Positions 49,071 through 58,215 of a stretch of 64,000 bases of DNA are shown here, piece after piece. Source of the DNA: Devosia lacusdianchii (GTDB taxonomy: Bacteria > Pseudomonadota > Alphaproteobacteria > Rhizobiales > Devosiaceae); contig NZ_CP092483.1 in NCBI RefSeq assembly GCF_022429625.1, positions 2,046,001 through 2,110,000 on the forward strand. The letters are read 5' to 3'. The notes beneath the pieces were generated by a model. That model was not told the DNA's origin. It made no database searches and saw nothing but the letters and a program-made list of their open reading frames with translations. A program made the position numbers and the translations under genes. Position 1 is the stretch's first letter; every line of letters begins with the position of its first letter.

Positions 49071-49517
49071 CCGGTCCAGCGCGCCCTGCAGGATGTAGCT
49101 GGCAGCGAGTTTGTCCACGACTTCGGCCCGCCGATCGCGCCGCAGGTCAGCCTCGATCATCATGCGCGTTACGGCGCTGGTGGAAAGGCGTTCGTCCCAG
49201 AAGGCAATCGGCAGCGCAATACGCTGAGCAAGGCTACGGGCGAAAGCGCGCGTCGACTGCACGCGCGGGCCCTCGGACCCGTCCATATTAAGCGGCAGCC
49301 CGAGGATAATGGCGACGACCTGATTTTGCGCGATCAACTCATCGAGCCTGATCGCGTCCTGCGTAAACTTGGTACGCTTGATGGTCTCGAGCGGCGACGC
49401 CGAATACCGCATGGCATCGGACACTGCGACACCAATGGTCTTGGTACCCAGATCGAGGCCCAGAATCCTGCCGGTGGCGGGAATCGATTCCAGCGGGTTG
49501 GCGAAGTCTTCGGTCAT
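49056..49517 (-). CDS. ruvX: Putative Holliday junction resolvase RuvX (YqgF)
   Basis: A 153-residue RNase H-fold nuclease, also implicated in 16S rRNA 5'-end processing. The catalytic motifs are intact: GLDLGTKTIGVAVSD, GLPLNMDGSEGPR, and FWDERLST...ATRM-type segment (here FWDERLSTSAVTRMM), then KLAASYILQGALD. In related genomes it lies between gatC and pyrB, as here once the AraC module is set aside. Confidence 0.94.
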   Translation of the reverse strand: MTEDFANPLESIPATGRILGLDLGTKTIGVAVSDAMRYSASPLETIKRTKFTQDAIRLDELIAQNQVVAIILGLPLNMDGSEGPRVQSTRAFARSLAQRIALPIAFWDERLSTSAVTRMMIEADLRRDRRAEVVDKLAASYILQGALDRLRRG

Positions 49518-49586
49518 TGGGGGCTCGCTTGCCAGTCGTCTGCCGTCCTATAGGCTGCGGCACGGTTTGGCGACAGGAAAGCGGCG

Positions 49587-50120
49587 ATGAAACTCACCTG
49601 GTTCGGCGGGACGACGATCCGCATTCATATCGGCGGCGCGATTCTGGTGGTCGACGCCGATGCGGCGCCCCAAGGAATCGATGCGGCCGAGCTGGTTTCG
49701 GGCGCTGATCTGGTGATTGCCGGGTTCGGGGCCGGGCTTGAGGCCGTTGACGCTGCGAGTTGGAAGCCGCGCAGGCCGCTGCGGCTAGTCGACGAGGGCG
49801 ATGACCTGCCCAAGGTCGAGGCCTGGTCGGTGGGTGCGGGAGGAGTGCTCATCGCCGCTACCGGCGAACCACCTTTGCTGTTGCTGGCAGCGAATGCGCC
49901 GCCGCTGGGACGCTGGGCCGACAGCGCCGTCATTACACTTTTTGGCCATGGTGAACGGCTTATCGAACTCGGCGCGGCGGTGCTTGCCGCTTCGGCGCCC
50001 CGCCTTCTAGCGCTTGCGGGCGACGAGGCGGCCATGGATATCGCGATCCCGGCGCTGGCGCCGCGACTGGATGGCAGCGGCCTCGTCTCGCTCGAAGCCG
50101 GGTTGGCACTGGAAATCTGA
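49587..50120 (+). CDS. Degenerate UPF0173/MBL-like protein (probable relic)
   Basis: A 177-residue protein with no certain family. Its first 25 residues, MKLTWFGGTTIRIHIGGAIL then VVDAD, match the start of the small metallo-hydrolases (UPF0173, normally MKITWLGHSAFRI...LIDPF) that in rhizobia sit exactly here, between ruvX and gatC. But the HxHxDH metal motif, the downstream His/Asp ligands, and about 50 residues are missing; what remains is Ala/Leu-rich. I read it as a shrunken, metal-free descendant; the open frame without stops suggests it is still expressed. Confidence 0.5.
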   Translation: MKLTWFGGTTIRIHIGGAILVVDADAAPQGIDAAELVSGADLVIAGFGAGLEAVDAASWKPRRPLRLVDEGDDLPKVEAWSVGAGGVLIAATGEPPLLLLAANAPPLGRWADSAVITLFGHGERLIELGAAVLAASAPRLLALAGDEAAMDIAIPALAPRLDGSGLVSLEAGLALEI

Positions 50121-50207
50121 TCCGGCTCATCAGCCATTTTCATTGTCTTTTGTGCCGCGCGGTTGCTAATAACGCCGCAAACAAAGCCGCTGTTTCTGGA
50201 GTTTCCC

Positions 50208-50495
50208 ATGTCTGTCGACGCTGCAACCGTAAAGCGCATCGGGCGCCTGGCGCGTATCCGCATCGAAGAGGACGAGGTTGCCGCCTATCAGGGCGAGCTG
50301 AACGCCATCCTGGGCTTCGTCGAACAGCTCTCGGAAGTGAATGTCGACGGGGTCGAGCCAATGACGTCGGTGACGCCGATGACGCTGCGCCGCCGCGACG
50401 ACGTGATTAGTGATGGCGGCTACCCTGAGAAGATCGTCAGCAACGCCCCGCTGAGCGAAGACAACTTCTTCATGGTGCCCAAGGTGATCGAATAA
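50208..50495 (+). CDS. gatC: Asp/Glu-tRNA amidotransferase subunit C
   Basis: A 95-residue subunit that stabilises the GatA-GatB complex. [16 protein letters not shown] at the N-terminus, [20 protein letters not shown], and the C-terminal [16 protein letters not shown] are diagnostic. ATG at 50208 follows a CTGGAG ribosome site; the longer upstream frame is not coding. Its stop overlaps the next gene by 1 nt. Confidence 0.95.
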   Translation: MSVDAATVKRIGRLARIRIEEDEVAAYQGELNAILGFVEQLSEVNVDGVEPMTSVTPMTLRRRDDVISDGGYPEKIVSNAPLSEDNFFMVPKVIE

Positions 50496-50977
50496 TGGTG
50501 GTCAGCATCGCCATCGAAACCCCATTGCAGGACGATGTGCGCGGGCTTGTCGCCAAGCTCAACGACCATTTGCTGCCGCTGTCGCCGCTGGAATTCCAGT
50601 TCAAGATGACCGTCGAGCAGATGGCGGAGAGCAACACCACGCTGTTCGTGGCCCGCGACGAGACGGGCAGGGCGGTCGGCATGGGCGCGCTCAAGGTGCA
50701 TTCGGCCGAGCTTGGCGAGGTCAAGCGCATGTTCACCGACCCTGAAGTGCGCGGCAAGCGCATCGGTTCGGCACTACTCGACGCCATCGTGGCCCTGGCG
50801 CGCGACAAAGGCCTGCCAACGCTGATGCTCGAAACCGGCACCGGCGACGGCATGGCCGAGGCGCATCGGCTCTACACCCGTAGCGGCTTCGTGACGCGTG
50901 GACCGTTTCTCGACTATCCCGACAGCGAATGGTCGGCCTTCTTCGAGCTGCCCCTCAAGCAGGAGCAGACGGCGTGA
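50495..50977 (+). CDS. GNAT family N-acetyltransferase
   Basis: A 160-residue GNAT protein. The acetyl-CoA loop is GEVKRMFTDPEVRGKRIGSA (about residues 72-91), followed by LMLETGTGDGMAEAHRLYTR and a C-terminal FFELPL strand. Substrate unknown. It sits inside the gatC-gatA pair, overlapping gatC by 1 nt and the secreted-protein gene by 4 nt (GTGA), so it is translationally tied to the tRNA amidotransferase genes. Confidence 0.9.
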   Translation: MVVSIAIETPLQDDVRGLVAKLNDHLLPLSPLEFQFKMTVEQMAESNTTLFVARDETGRAVGMGALKVHSAELGEVKRMFTDPEVRGKRIGSALLDAIVALARDKGLPTLMLETGTGDGMAEAHRLYTRSGFVTRGPFLDYPDSEWSAFFELPLKQEQTA

Positions 50978-51438
50978 GGACGATGCTGACCATGGCGGTC
51001 CTGGCTCTGCTGGCCGGGACGGCCTTCGCGCAGGAAGACATGGTCATCGACCAGACCAAGCTTTACGTCACCGACCCGGCGGCTTGCCAGGCGGTGGAAA
51101 AGCAAGGCGTCGATGCCTTCATGGAGATGGATTTCCTGAGCCTCACGTTCGAAGGTGGCATCCAGTCGATGGAATTCCACTGCAATTTCTATGACGTCAA
51201 GAGCCGGCCGAGTACGCCGGTTCTGCTCGTCGACGCCGTCTGCGAAATCCCAGGCGACCTCTATCCCGACATGCTGGCCATTGCGCCGCACGATGCCGGC
51301 GCTATCCGCGTGTCGTCCAACAACGATGCGATGCTGGGCATGCTCGGCGATGCCGAACCGAACCCGGAGAGCCCCTATCCTGCGGGAACGACGATCTATC
51401 ACCGCTGCGACAATCTGAGCGAGATTCCCTTTGACTGA
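50974..51438 (+). CDS. Secreted four-cysteine protein of unknown function
   Basis: About 154 residues. The GTG at 50974 overlaps the GNAT stop and has AGGAG at 8-nt spacing; the ATG at 50983 is too far from it. A signal peptide ([19 protein letters not shown]) is followed by a mature part with four Cys (in [30 protein letters not shown]), enough for two disulfides in the periplasm. I do not recognise the family. It overlaps gatA by 8 nt. Odd: a secreted protein embedded in a tRNA-amidation operon. Confidence 0.7.
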   Translation: MRTMLTMAVLALLAGTAFAQEDMVIDQTKLYVTDPAACQAVEKQGVDAFMEMDFLSLTFEGGIQSMEFHCNFYDVKSRPSTPVLLVDAVCEIPGDLYPDMLAIAPHDAGAIRVSSNNDAMLGMLGDAEPNPESPYPAGTTIYHRCDNLSEIPFD

Positions 51439-52915
51439 CCTGACCAAACTCAGCCTGGCCGACGCCCGCAAGGGCCTGAAGGCCAAGAGCTTCACCGCCA
51501 CCGAGCTGACCGGCGCTTACCTCAAGGCGATCGATGCGGCCAATCCCAGCCTCAACGCCTATGTAGCGGTGACCGGCGAACAGGCACTCAACATGGCTAA
51601 GGCCAGCGACGACAAGCTGGCCAAGGGGCAGGGCGGTTCCCTCGAAGGCATTCCGCTCGGCATCAAGGATCTGTTCGGCACCAAGGGCGTGCACACGCAG
51701 GCGGCGAGCCACATCCTCGACGGCTTCAAGCCCGAGTATGAGTCGACCGTGACGAGCAACCTCTGGCGCGACGGCGCCGTCATGCTGGGCAAGCTCAACA
51801 TGGACGAGTTCGCCATGGGCTCGTCCAACGAGACCAGCTATTACGGCCCGGTCGTCAGCCCGTTCCGCGCCGAAGGCAGCAATGCCAATCTGGTGCCCGG
51901 CGGTTCGTCCGGCGGCTCGGCCGCGGCGGTTTCGGCATGGCTTTGCGCCGGGGCGACGGCAACCGACACCGGCGGCTCGATCCGCCAGCCCGCGGCCTTC
52001 ACCGGCACTGTGGGTATCAAGCCGACCTATGGCCGCTGCTCACGCTGGGGCGTTGTGGCATTCGCCTCCTCGCTCGACCAGGCCGGTCCGATCGCCCGCA
52101 CGGTGGAAGACGCAGCACTGCTGATGACCTCCATGTCCGGTTTTGATCCCAAGGACTCGACCAGCGTCGATATGGCCGTGCCGGATTTCGCTGCCGCCGT
52201 TGAGCGCGGTGTGAAGGGTCTCACCATCGGCGTTCCCAAGGAATACCGCATGGATGGCATGCCTGCCGAGATCGAAAAGCTCTGGAGCCAGGGCCTCGAC
52301 TGGCTCAAGGCCGAGGGCGCCACGGTCAAGGACATCAGCCTGCCGCACACGAAATACGCGCTACCGGCCTACTACATCGTCGCGCCGGCCGAAGCCTCGT
52401 CCAACCTCGCCCGCTATGACGGCGTAAAGTATGGCCTGCGGGTTTCCGGCAAGGACATCACTGACATGTACGAACTCACCCGCGCCGCCGGTTTCGGCCG
52501 CGAGGTGAAGCGTCGCATCATGATCGGCACCTATGTGCTGTCGGCCGGATATTTCGACGCCTATTACGTCAAGGCGCAGAAGGTCCGTACGCTGATCAAG
52601 AAGGACTTCGAAGACGCATTTCACGCTGGCGTCGATGCCATCCTGACGCCGGCAACACCATCGGCCGCCTTCGGCATCGGCGACGAGGCCTTGGCGGCTG
52701 ATCCGGTGGCCATGTATCTCAATGACATCTTCACCGTGACGGTGAACATGGCGGGCCTGCCGGGCATCGCCGTGCCCGCCGGCAAGGACGGGGCAGGGCT
52801 GCCGCTGGGCCTGCAGCTCATCGGCAAGCCTTTCGACGAAGAAACACTGTTTGCGGCCGCGCGCGTCATCGAGAAAAGCGCCGATATGGACTTCTCGCCC
52901 AAGCGCTGGTGGTAA
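51431..52915 (+). CDS. gatA: Asp-tRNA(Asn)/Glu-tRNA(Gln) amidotransferase subunit A
   Basis: A 494-residue amidase-signature enzyme supplying ammonia from glutamine to GatB. The Ser-Ser-Lys triad is visible: Lys in [10 protein letters not shown] (near residue 78), and the serines in [13 protein letters not shown] and [13 protein letters not shown]. Starts with TTG at 51431, 8 nt before the stop of the preceding gene, giving [16 protein letters not shown], the family start. In this organism, with no evidence here for a glutaminyl-tRNA synthetase, it likely makes Gln-tRNA and perhaps Asn-tRNA by amidation. Confidence 0.96.
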   Translation: MTDLTKLSLADARKGLKAKSFTATELTGAYLKAIDAANPSLNAYVAVTGEQALNMAKASDDKLAKGQGGSLEGIPLGIKDLFGTKGVHTQAASHILDGFKPEYESTVTSNLWRDGAVMLGKLNMDEFAMGSSNETSYYGPVVSPFRAEGSNANLVPGGSSGGSAAAVSAWLCAGATATDTGGSIRQPAAFTGTVGIKPTYGRCSRWGVVAFASSLDQAGPIARTVEDAALLMTSMSGFDPKDSTSVDMAVPDFAAAVERGVKGLTIGVPKEYRMDGMPAEIEKLWSQGLDWLKAEGATVKDISLPHTKYALPAYYIVAPAEASSNLARYDGVKYGLRVSGKDITDMYELTRAAGFGREVKRRIMIGTYVLSAGYFDAYYVKAQKVRTLIKKDFEDAFHAGVDAILTPATPSAAFGIGDEALAADPVAMYLNDIFTVTVNMAGLPGIAVPAGKDGAGLPLGLQLIGKPFDEETLFAAARVIEKSADMDFSPKRWW

Positions 52916-53035
52916 CCGCTTTGGACGGCGCCACTTGATCGTGGCGTCGATCCGCCTTATTTGGCCCCAATGCACAAATTGAAATTGGTTGTGACGCCCC
53001 CACGGGCGGCGTCCGGGCCGACAAGGGTTTCACCG

Positions 53036-53353
53036 ATGGCCGCTGATATTTTTACCTCGCTCGATTGGTCCGAGCCACCCAAGGACATGAGCAAGCCGCT
53101 GCAGGCGCTGTGGTGGCTCAAGAAGGGCGAGCTGCGCGTTGGCCCCGAATGGGAGCAGGCGCACAATATCGTGCAGGCGATGGAAGGCGTTCAGGCCTTC
53201 GACTGGGTTCATGCGCTGATGCACTGGATCGAGGCCGACATGGGCAATGCCGATTACTGGTATCGCCGCGCCGGCAAGCGCCGCGCCACGGCCAGCGTCG
53301 CCAGCGAATGGGAGCATATCGCCGCCGCGCTGAGCGAAGTGACCAGGCACTAG
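53036..53353 (+). CDS. Conserved hypothetical protein of the DUF-type 'LDWSEP' family
   Basis: A 105-residue protein starting MAADIFTSLDWSEPPKDMSK and containing LQALWWLKKGELRVGPEWEQ and WVHALMHWIEADMGNADYWY. Proteins of this kind (short, Trp/His-rich, with a WDxAH-like segment) occur in many alphaproteobacteria, but I know no function. The start at 53036 is supported by AAGGG about 9 nt before; the frame is open back to 52961. Confidence 0.7.
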   Translation: MAADIFTSLDWSEPPKDMSKPLQALWWLKKGELRVGPEWEQAHNIVQAMEGVQAFDWVHALMHWIEADMGNADYWYRRAGKRRATASVASEWEHIAAALSEVTRH

Positions 53354-53356
53354 GTT

Positions 53357-53383
53357 TTTCCTCTCCCCGTCGGGGAGAGGAAA
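53357..53383. repeat. Long GC-rich hairpin between convergent genes
   Basis: TTTCCTCTCCCC and GGGGAGAGGAAA form a 12-bp stem with a 3-nt loop. It is followed by A residues on both strands, so it lacks the U run of an intrinsic terminator. Similar CCTCTCCCC...GGGGAGAGG hairpins are dispersed intergenic repeats in this order (recollection). It lies 4 nt after the stop of the preceding gene and 6 nt from the end of the YjhX gene. Confidence 0.55.
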
Positions 53384-53389
53384 CAGTGG

Positions 53390-53647
53390 CTACCGGTTAT
53401 CATACTCGCTTCGGACCAGCTCCAGACCGCGTTTGGTGATGCGGTAGGGCTGGCCGCCGGAAGATTTGATCGCCTTCTTGGCTTTCAGCTTTTTGAACAG
53501 CGTCATGCTGCAGGTGCTGAGCAGCCAGCCTTCGCGGTTGAAGAATTCGAGACCGGTCACCTTGCCGGCGTCGTTGCGGACGAGCGCGATGCGGCCGCCC
53601 TGAGCGAGGGCATGCAGCACCCGCTGTTCGCTTTTCGAGATATCCAT
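53390..53647 (-). CDS. YjhX family (UPF0386) protein
   Basis: An 85-residue protein with clear resemblance to E. coli YjhX over its whole length: MDISKSEQRVLHALAQGGRI, EFFNREGWLLSTCSMTLFKK and GQPYRITKRGLELVRSEYDN. YjhX is listed as a putative toxin of a type II pair in E. coli (yjhX-yjhQ); here no obvious antitoxin gene is adjacent, though a GNAT (as YjhQ is) lies 570 nt away on the other strand. Start at 53647 matches the family length exactly. Confidence 0.85.
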   Translation of the reverse strand: MDISKSEQRVLHALAQGGRIALVRNDAGKVTGLEFFNREGWLLSTCSMTLFKKLKAKKAIKSSGGQPYRITKRGLELVRSEYDNR

Positions 53648-53737
53648 TGAAAGTCTAGTGCCTGAAACGGCGGGCAAACCCGCGAACAAACGTTATCGGC
53701 GGCCGGCATCACGCGCGGCGGTCGATCGGTTCATTCT

Positions 53738-53760
53738 GCCCCGTCGCGAAGAGACGGGGC
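53738..53760. repeat. GCCCCGTC / GACGGGGC hairpin
   Basis: An 8-bp GC stem with a 7-nt loop in the 244-nt gap between the YjhX gene and the chorismate mutase gene, with no U run on either side. The rest of the gap shows no recognisable promoter or RNA. Confidence 0.4.
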
Positions 53761-53891
53761 CTCAGAGGGTTTCAGACTGACTAAACATGCGGGTTTGATA
53801 ACGCCACGAAGGCCAATTGCGCAAGTTGGGCGGTTGAAATCGTCGCCGGAGCGGTGCAAACCAGCAACAGCAACTATGACTGGAACCCGCC

Positions 53892-54203
53892 GTGACCGCT
53901 GCCAAATCACCTGACGACTGCCAGACCAAGGAAGACGTCCGCGCCGAGATCGATCGTGTCGATCAGGCCCTTCTCCATCTGTTTGCAGAGCGGCATCGCT
54001 ATGTGACGCGCATGGCTCAGATCAAGACCGATCCGCATGAGGCACGCGACCCTGTCCGCATCGAGGCAGTGATTGCCAAGGTCCGCGACCGCAGTTTGGC
54101 CCTTGATCTTGACGAGGATCAGGCCGAACTTGTGTGGCGGACCCTGATTGATTGGAACATCAACTACGAAAAGGGCATCATCGCCGCGCGGCGTCGCGGC
54201 TAG
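53892..54203 (+). CDS. Chorismate mutase (AroQ type)
   Basis: A 103-residue all-helical enzyme converting chorismate to prephenate for Phe/Tyr synthesis. VRAEIDRVDQALLHLFAERHRY carries the first active-site Arg region, VTRMAQIK the second Arg/Lys, and DPVRIEAVIAKVRDRS the third segment; the C-terminal LVWRTLIDWNINYE contains the conserved substrate-side residues. Monofunctional. It starts with GTG at 53892. It is 12 nt before the next GNAT gene, suggesting one transcript. Confidence 0.9.
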   Translation: MTAAKSPDDCQTKEDVRAEIDRVDQALLHLFAERHRYVTRMAQIKTDPHEARDPVRIEAVIAKVRDRSLALDLDEDQAELVWRTLIDWNINYEKGIIAARRRG

Positions 54204-54215
54204 CAGGAGGTCACT

Positions 54216-54728
54216 ATGGCAGGCATCAGCATTCGCAAGGCCGAGACCGCAGACGCCCGCCGATTGGCCGATATTGCCTATCGCGCCTGGGAAAGCGGTA
54301 TCCTGCCGCTGCTGACCGAGCAGCCGGGCATGCGCGAGGCCGAGCAGCGCCGGCTGGCCCAGGCCGTCTCCGAAACCCTCTCGCGCATAATCGTTGCCGA
54401 AGTGGATGGCATCGCCGTCGCCTGGTGCTCGCGTTCGGCGCGCCGCGCCTACATCCCCTATCTCTTCGTCATGCCCGAATTGCAGGGCCATGGCTTGGGC
54501 TCCATGCTGCTGCGGCGCATGGAATCCATGCTGGAGCTCGAAGGCGCCGACCGGGTGCATCTCGAAACCCCCGCCGACAATGTCCGCGCAGTGCGCTTCT
54601 ACGAAAAGCAGGGCTACCGCATCCTCGCCCTGCGTCCGGATGGCCGCACCGCCCATGAGCCCTTCATGAGCGTCCACCTCGAAAAACGCCTCACGCCATT
54701 CGAGGGCGATATCGACGACGAGGATTGA
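54216..54728 (+). CDS. GNAT family N-acetyltransferase
   Basis: A 170-residue GNAT. Acetyl-CoA binding: YIPYLFVMPELQGHGLGSML (about 80-99); LETPADNVRAVRFYEKQGYR is the standard C-terminal motif. Substrate unknown. A strong AGGAGGT ribosome site precedes the ATG. It follows chorismate mutase, but the family gives no hint of a shared pathway. Confidence 0.9.
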   Translation: MAGISIRKAETADARRLADIAYRAWESGILPLLTEQPGMREAEQRRLAQAVSETLSRIIVAEVDGIAVAWCSRSARRAYIPYLFVMPELQGHGLGSMLLRRMESMLELEGADRVHLETPADNVRAVRFYEKQGYRILALRPDGRTAHEPFMSVHLEKRLTPFEGDIDDED

Positions 54729-54747
54729 GGGCGCTCCCAAACTGGAT

Positions 54748-54832
54748 CGTCACCCTCGGGCTTGACCCGAGGGCTCTTCACTGAGCCGGCGCGCCAAAAC
54801 ACAGACCCCTCGGGTCAAGCCCGAGGGTGACG
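54748..54832. repeat. 85-bp palindromic element, copy 2
   Basis: Same length and arms as the element at 34636-34720: CGTCACCCTCGGGCTTGACC at the left and CCTCGGGTCAAGCCCGAGGG plus TGACG at the right, with a different centre. It lies in the 184-nt gap between a GNAT gene and gatB, 20 nt after the GNAT stop. Confidence 0.85.
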
Positions 54833-54912
54833 ATTGGTGGTTGGGCATTGCATCGGCGCACGGGGATAAGTAAGCACGTACCCAACTCTCGCCTTCGCCT
54901 CAGGACGCCCAA

Positions 54913-56412
54913 TTGACCCTCATCGATACGCGCACGCCAAACCCCAAGAGCTTCATTTCTGGCTCCACCGGTGACTGGGAAGTCATCATCGGCATGGAAG
55001 TGCATGCGCAGGTGACGTCCGAGAGCAAGCTGTTCTCGGGGTCGTCGACCGAGTTCGGTAACCCGCCCAATGCCAACGTGTCCTTCGTCGACGCAGCCAT
55101 GCCCGGCATGCTGCCCACCATCAACGAAGAATGCGTGCGCCAGGCCGTTCGCACTGGCCTCGGCCTCAAGGCCCAGATCAACAAGCGCAGCGTGTTTGAC
55201 CGGAAGAACTATTTCTATCCCGATCTCCCGCAGGGCTATCAGATTAGCCAGTTCAAGGACCCGATCGTCGGCGAAGGCAAGGTACTGCTCGACATGCACG
55301 ACGGGCAGATCGAAATCGGCATCGAGCGCCTGCACCTGGAGCAGGATGCCGGCAAGTCGATCCACGACCAGCATCCCAACATGAGCTTTGTCGACCTCAA
55401 CCGCTCGGGCGTGGCACTGATGGAAATCGTCAGCAAGCCTGACCTGCGTTCGTCCGAAGAAGCCAAGGAATATCTCGGCAAGCTGCGCACCATCCTGCGC
55501 TATCTCGGTACCTGCGACGGCAACATGGAGCAGGGCTCCATGCGCGCCGACGTCAACGTCTCCGTGCGCAAGCCGGGCGGTGAGTTCGGTACACGCTGCG
55601 AAATCAAGAACGTCAACTCGATTCGCTTCGCCGGCCAAGCCATCGAATACGAGGCTCGCCGCCAGATCGACATTCTGGAGGACGGCGGCAAGATCGACCA
55701 GGAAACGCGGCTCTACGATCCCAAGACCGGCGAGACCCGCTCGATGCGATCCAAGGAAGAAGCGCACGACTATCGCTACTTCCCCGACCCCGACCTGCTG
55801 CCGCTCGAATTCGACGAGAAGTTCATCAGCATGCTGGCAGAAGGCTTGCCAGAACTGCCAGACGAAAAGAAGGCACGCTTCGTCGCTGATTATGGCGTGA
55901 CCGCCTATGATTCCATGGTGTTGACGCTAGATCGCGAGACGGCAGACTATTTCGAATCCGTGGTCGCCTTCGGTGGCACCAAGCGCGACGGCAAGGCCGT
56001 GGCCAACATGCTCAACGCCGACGTCGCCGCCTATGCCAATAGTCAGGGCCTGGCCGTGTGGGAAACCCACCTCAAGCCTGCACAGATCGCCGGCATTGTC
56101 GATCTCGTTGCCGCTGGCACGATTTCATCCAAGGGCGCCAAGGACTTGCTGCAGATCGTCATCGCCGAAGAGCCCGAGGGCGACCCGGCCGAGATCGTCG
56201 AGCGCCGCGGCCTCAAGCAGGTCACCGACATGGGCGCGATCGAGGCGATCGTCGATGAGATCATCGCCGCCAACCCCGATCAGGTGGCCAAGGTTATCGC
56301 CAAGCCCACCATGATCGGCTGGTTCGTCGGCCAGGCCATGAAGGCTTCCGGCGGCAAGGCCAACCCGCAGGCCCTGAACGACTTGATGAAGAAGAAGCTC
56401 GGGATCGACTAG
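54913..56412 (+). CDS. gatB: Asp-tRNA(Asn)/Glu-tRNA(Gln) amidotransferase subunit B
   Basis: A 499-residue subunit that binds and phosphorylates the misacylated t[23 protein letters not shown] starts the catalytic domain; [20 protein letters not shown] and [20 protein letters not shown] are family signatures; the last 140 residues form the YqeY-like tRNA-binding tail. The start is TTG at 54913 after an AGGA site. It is separated from gatCA by about 2 kb of unrelated genes, as often in alphaproteobacteria. Confidence 0.95.
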   Translation: MTLIDTRTPNPKSFISGSTGDWEVIIGMEVHAQVTSESKLFSGSSTEFGNPPNANVSFVDAAMPGMLPTINEECVRQAVRTGLGLKAQINKRSVFDRKNYFYPDLPQGYQISQFKDPIVGEGKVLLDMHDGQIEIGIERLHLEQDAGKSIHDQHPNMSFVDLNRSGVALMEIVSKPDLRSSEEAKEYLGKLRTILRYLGTCDGNMEQGSMRADVNVSVRKPGGEFGTRCEIKNVNSIRFAGQAIEYEARRQIDILEDGGKIDQETRLYDPKTGETRSMRSKEEAHDYRYFPDPDLLPLEFDEKFISMLAEGLPELPDEKKARFVADYGVTAYDSMVLTLDRETADYFESVVAFGGTKRDGKAVANMLNADVAAYANSQGLAVWETHLKPAQIAGIVDLVAAGTISSKGAKDLLQIVIAEEPEGDPAEIVERRGLKQVTDMGAIEAIVDEIIAANPDQVAKVIAKPTMIGWFVGQAMKASGGKANPQALNDLMKKKLGID

Positions 56413-56415
56413 CCA

Positions 56416-57000
56416 CTAGATCGCCTTACCCACCGTCATCGCCTCGCGAAACTCCAGGTCGTCGTCGAAGAACACAGGCTCGGGCGTTGCCCCGGTGGCG
56501 TCGAAGAATCGGCTCACAAAGCTGCGGATCGAGGCGCACAGGGCGATGTCGGAGATTTCGACATCGCTGAAACCGACCTCCCGCAATGCATCGATGTGAC
56601 CTTGTGTGGTCTTGGACGCATCGCGCGCCACCTGCTCGGCGAAAGCGAGCATGGCCACTTCCTTGTCGCTGAGACCGGCGCGGCGGAAGTCGCGCTGCAG
56701 CGCCAACACCTGCGCCTTGGAGCCGAGCTCCTTGATCAGCGAGCGGGCGTAGACATGCGTGCAGTAGGTTGAGGGTGCCTGCTTGGCCGCGATGAAGGTG
56801 ATGAGCCGCCAGCCACGCATGCCCAGCGAGAAATTGGCTTTGACGCCTTCGGAAAATTGCTCGAACAGGGGCAGCACTTCCGGTCGTGTCGTCCAGCAGG
56901 CCGTAGCCTCCATCAGAAAACCGATCCGCGCGATCTCGGCTTGGTATATTTCCGCCACCTCGCCGGTAGCCTCGTCCGGGCCAACTGTCTTGAGGAACAT
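56416..57000 (-). CDS. Carboxymuconolactone decarboxylase/AhpD-like family protein
   Basis: A 194-residue protein with an AhpD-like helical core. The usual catalytic CxxC...H is not obvious: the core segment reads ITFIAAKQAPSTYCTHVYAR, with one Cys and a His two residues later (CTHVY), then KEVAMLAFAEQVARDASKTT. This belongs to the peroxidase-related branch of the family, in which only one Cys is kept. Function uncertain. It converges with gatB, 3 nt apart. Confidence 0.85.
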   Translation of the reverse strand: MFLKTVGPDEATGEVAEIYQAEIARIGFLMEATACWTTRPEVLPLFEQFSEGVKANFSLGMRGWRLITFIAAKQAPSTYCTHVYARSLIKELGSKAQVLALQRDFRRAGLSDKEVAMLAFAEQVARDASKTTQGHIDALREVGFSDVEISDIALCASIRSFVSRFFDATGATPEPVFFDDDLEFREAMTVGKAI

Positions 57001-57077
57001 GCTTCGCTCTCCGCCGCCAAAGCCAGTAGCTTAGCGCGGGCGACGGCAATTCCTAGCCTCGGGCAGTGCAGATAATT

Positions 57078-57269
57078 TTAGCTACGCGTCGGCTGGTTGG
57101 GCTCCGGTGCCGGCTGGCCCGGGGTGGGGTCTTCGACCGGCTGCGGCGTATCGGGCACTTCCTGGGGGTGCGGTGGCACGGGATCTACCGGCTGCGGTGG
57201 CGATGGCTCCGGTTGCGGCACGATTTCCGGAATGGGGCGTGGATCGATATCCGGCTTGGGCTGGTTCAT
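57078..57269 (-). CDS. Proline-rich small protein
   Basis: A 63-residue peptide, more than a third Pro, built of PxP and PEP/QPV repeats (MNQPKPDIDPRPIPEIVPQP onward, ending PEPNQPTRS). It starts with ATG at 57269 preceded by AAGGAGT, an almost perfect ribosome site, so it is likely translated. No signal peptide or membrane segment. The Pro stretches would be disordered and could form a polyproline helix; translation may need EF-P. No family recognised. Confidence 0.55.
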   Translation of the reverse strand: MNQPKPDIDPRPIPEIVPQPEPSPPQPVDPVPPHPQEVPDTPQPVEDPTPGQPAPEPNQPTRS

Positions 57270-57324
57270 GCGGGACTCCTTGTCGGAAGCCCAACGGCAT
57301 GAACCCAGCCCCAGTTCCCCTGCG

Positions 57325-58215
57325 CTAAGCAGCAGCAGGCGCCCTGCGCCTGACAAGCCGGCCATCCATGAAGATCAGGCCGATGAAGATCACCAGGATG
57401 CCGACCACGTGCAACAGCTCGAACCGCTCGTGCAGCACCAGCACGCCGAGCAGGATTGCCGAGATCGGCGTGATGAACGTGTTGAGCGACAGATTGGTCG
57501 CGCCAACCTTGGGTAGCAGCCAATAGACCAGCAGAAAGCTGAAGCTGGTGGAGAACGCGGCAATACCGAACAGCGCGCCCCAGGTTTCGGCACGGGTGAT
57601 GACCGGAACGCCACTGAAGAACAGCGCCACCGGAACGGTCACGAGAGCGGCCGCGGTCAGCGAACACGTCGCCACGGCAGCCGAGTCGATGCTTTTGAAC
57701 CGGCGGGCATAGTTGAGGGTGAGAGCGTAGCACAGCGTGGCACCCATGGCAGCCAGCAGGCCAAGCACTTGGGCCGATGCGCCAACCCCCAGCGAGGGCA
57801 GGGCGAGGATGAAGGCCCCGACAAAGCCGATGACCACGCCCACTACCTTGTTCCATGTGGCTTTCTCGCCGCCGATCCAGAGTTGCGAGACGATGACCGT
57901 GCTCATTGGCGTCAGGCCATTGATAACGCCAACAATACTGCTCGCGACGGTCTGTTCGGCGAACGGAAAAAGCGTGAATGGGATCGCATAATTGAGAATG
58001 CCGAGTACCAGGAGTTGAGCATAAAGGCGCCAGTCATTGGGCAACGTTTTGCGCATGGCCAGGAAATACACCCAGCAGATCGCCGCGCCGATGGTGACGC
58101 GTCCCGCCGACACCCAGAGCGGGCTGATTTCGCGGATCAGGATGGCGTTGAAGAGGAACGAACATCCCCACACGGCGCCCAAGAGGATAATCAGTAGCCA
58201 GTATCGCAAGGGCAT
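57325..58215 (-). CDS. EamA family (DMT superfamily) transporter
   Basis: A 296-residue membrane protein with ten predicted helices in two repeated halves. MPLRYWLLIILLGAVWGCSF and the second repeat LGVGASAQVLGLLAAMGATL show the EamA pattern. Members export metabolites such as amino acids or nucleosides; the substrate is unknown. ATG at 58215 follows a GGAG site; the open frame upstream (to 58470) is non-coding. Confidence 0.92.
   Translation of the reverse strand: MPLRYWLLIILLGAVWGCSFLFNAILIREISPLWVSAGRVTIGAAICWVYFLAMRKTLPNDWRLYAQLLVLGILNYAIPFTLFPFAEQTVASSIVGVINGLTPMSTVIVSQLWIGGEKATWNKVVGVVIGFVGAFILALPSLGVGASAQVLGLLAAMGATLCYALTLNYARRFKSIDSAAVATCSLTAAALVTVPVALFFSGVPVITRAETWGALFGIAAFSTSFSFLLVYWLLPKVGATNLSLNTFITPISAILLGVLVLHERFELLHVVGILVIFIGLIFMDGRLVRRRAPAAA

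Noticed and set aside
53357..53383. The long CCTCTCCCC/GGGGAGAGG hairpin as an intrinsic terminator.
   Set aside because: No U run follows on either strand; it was listed as a repeat instead.
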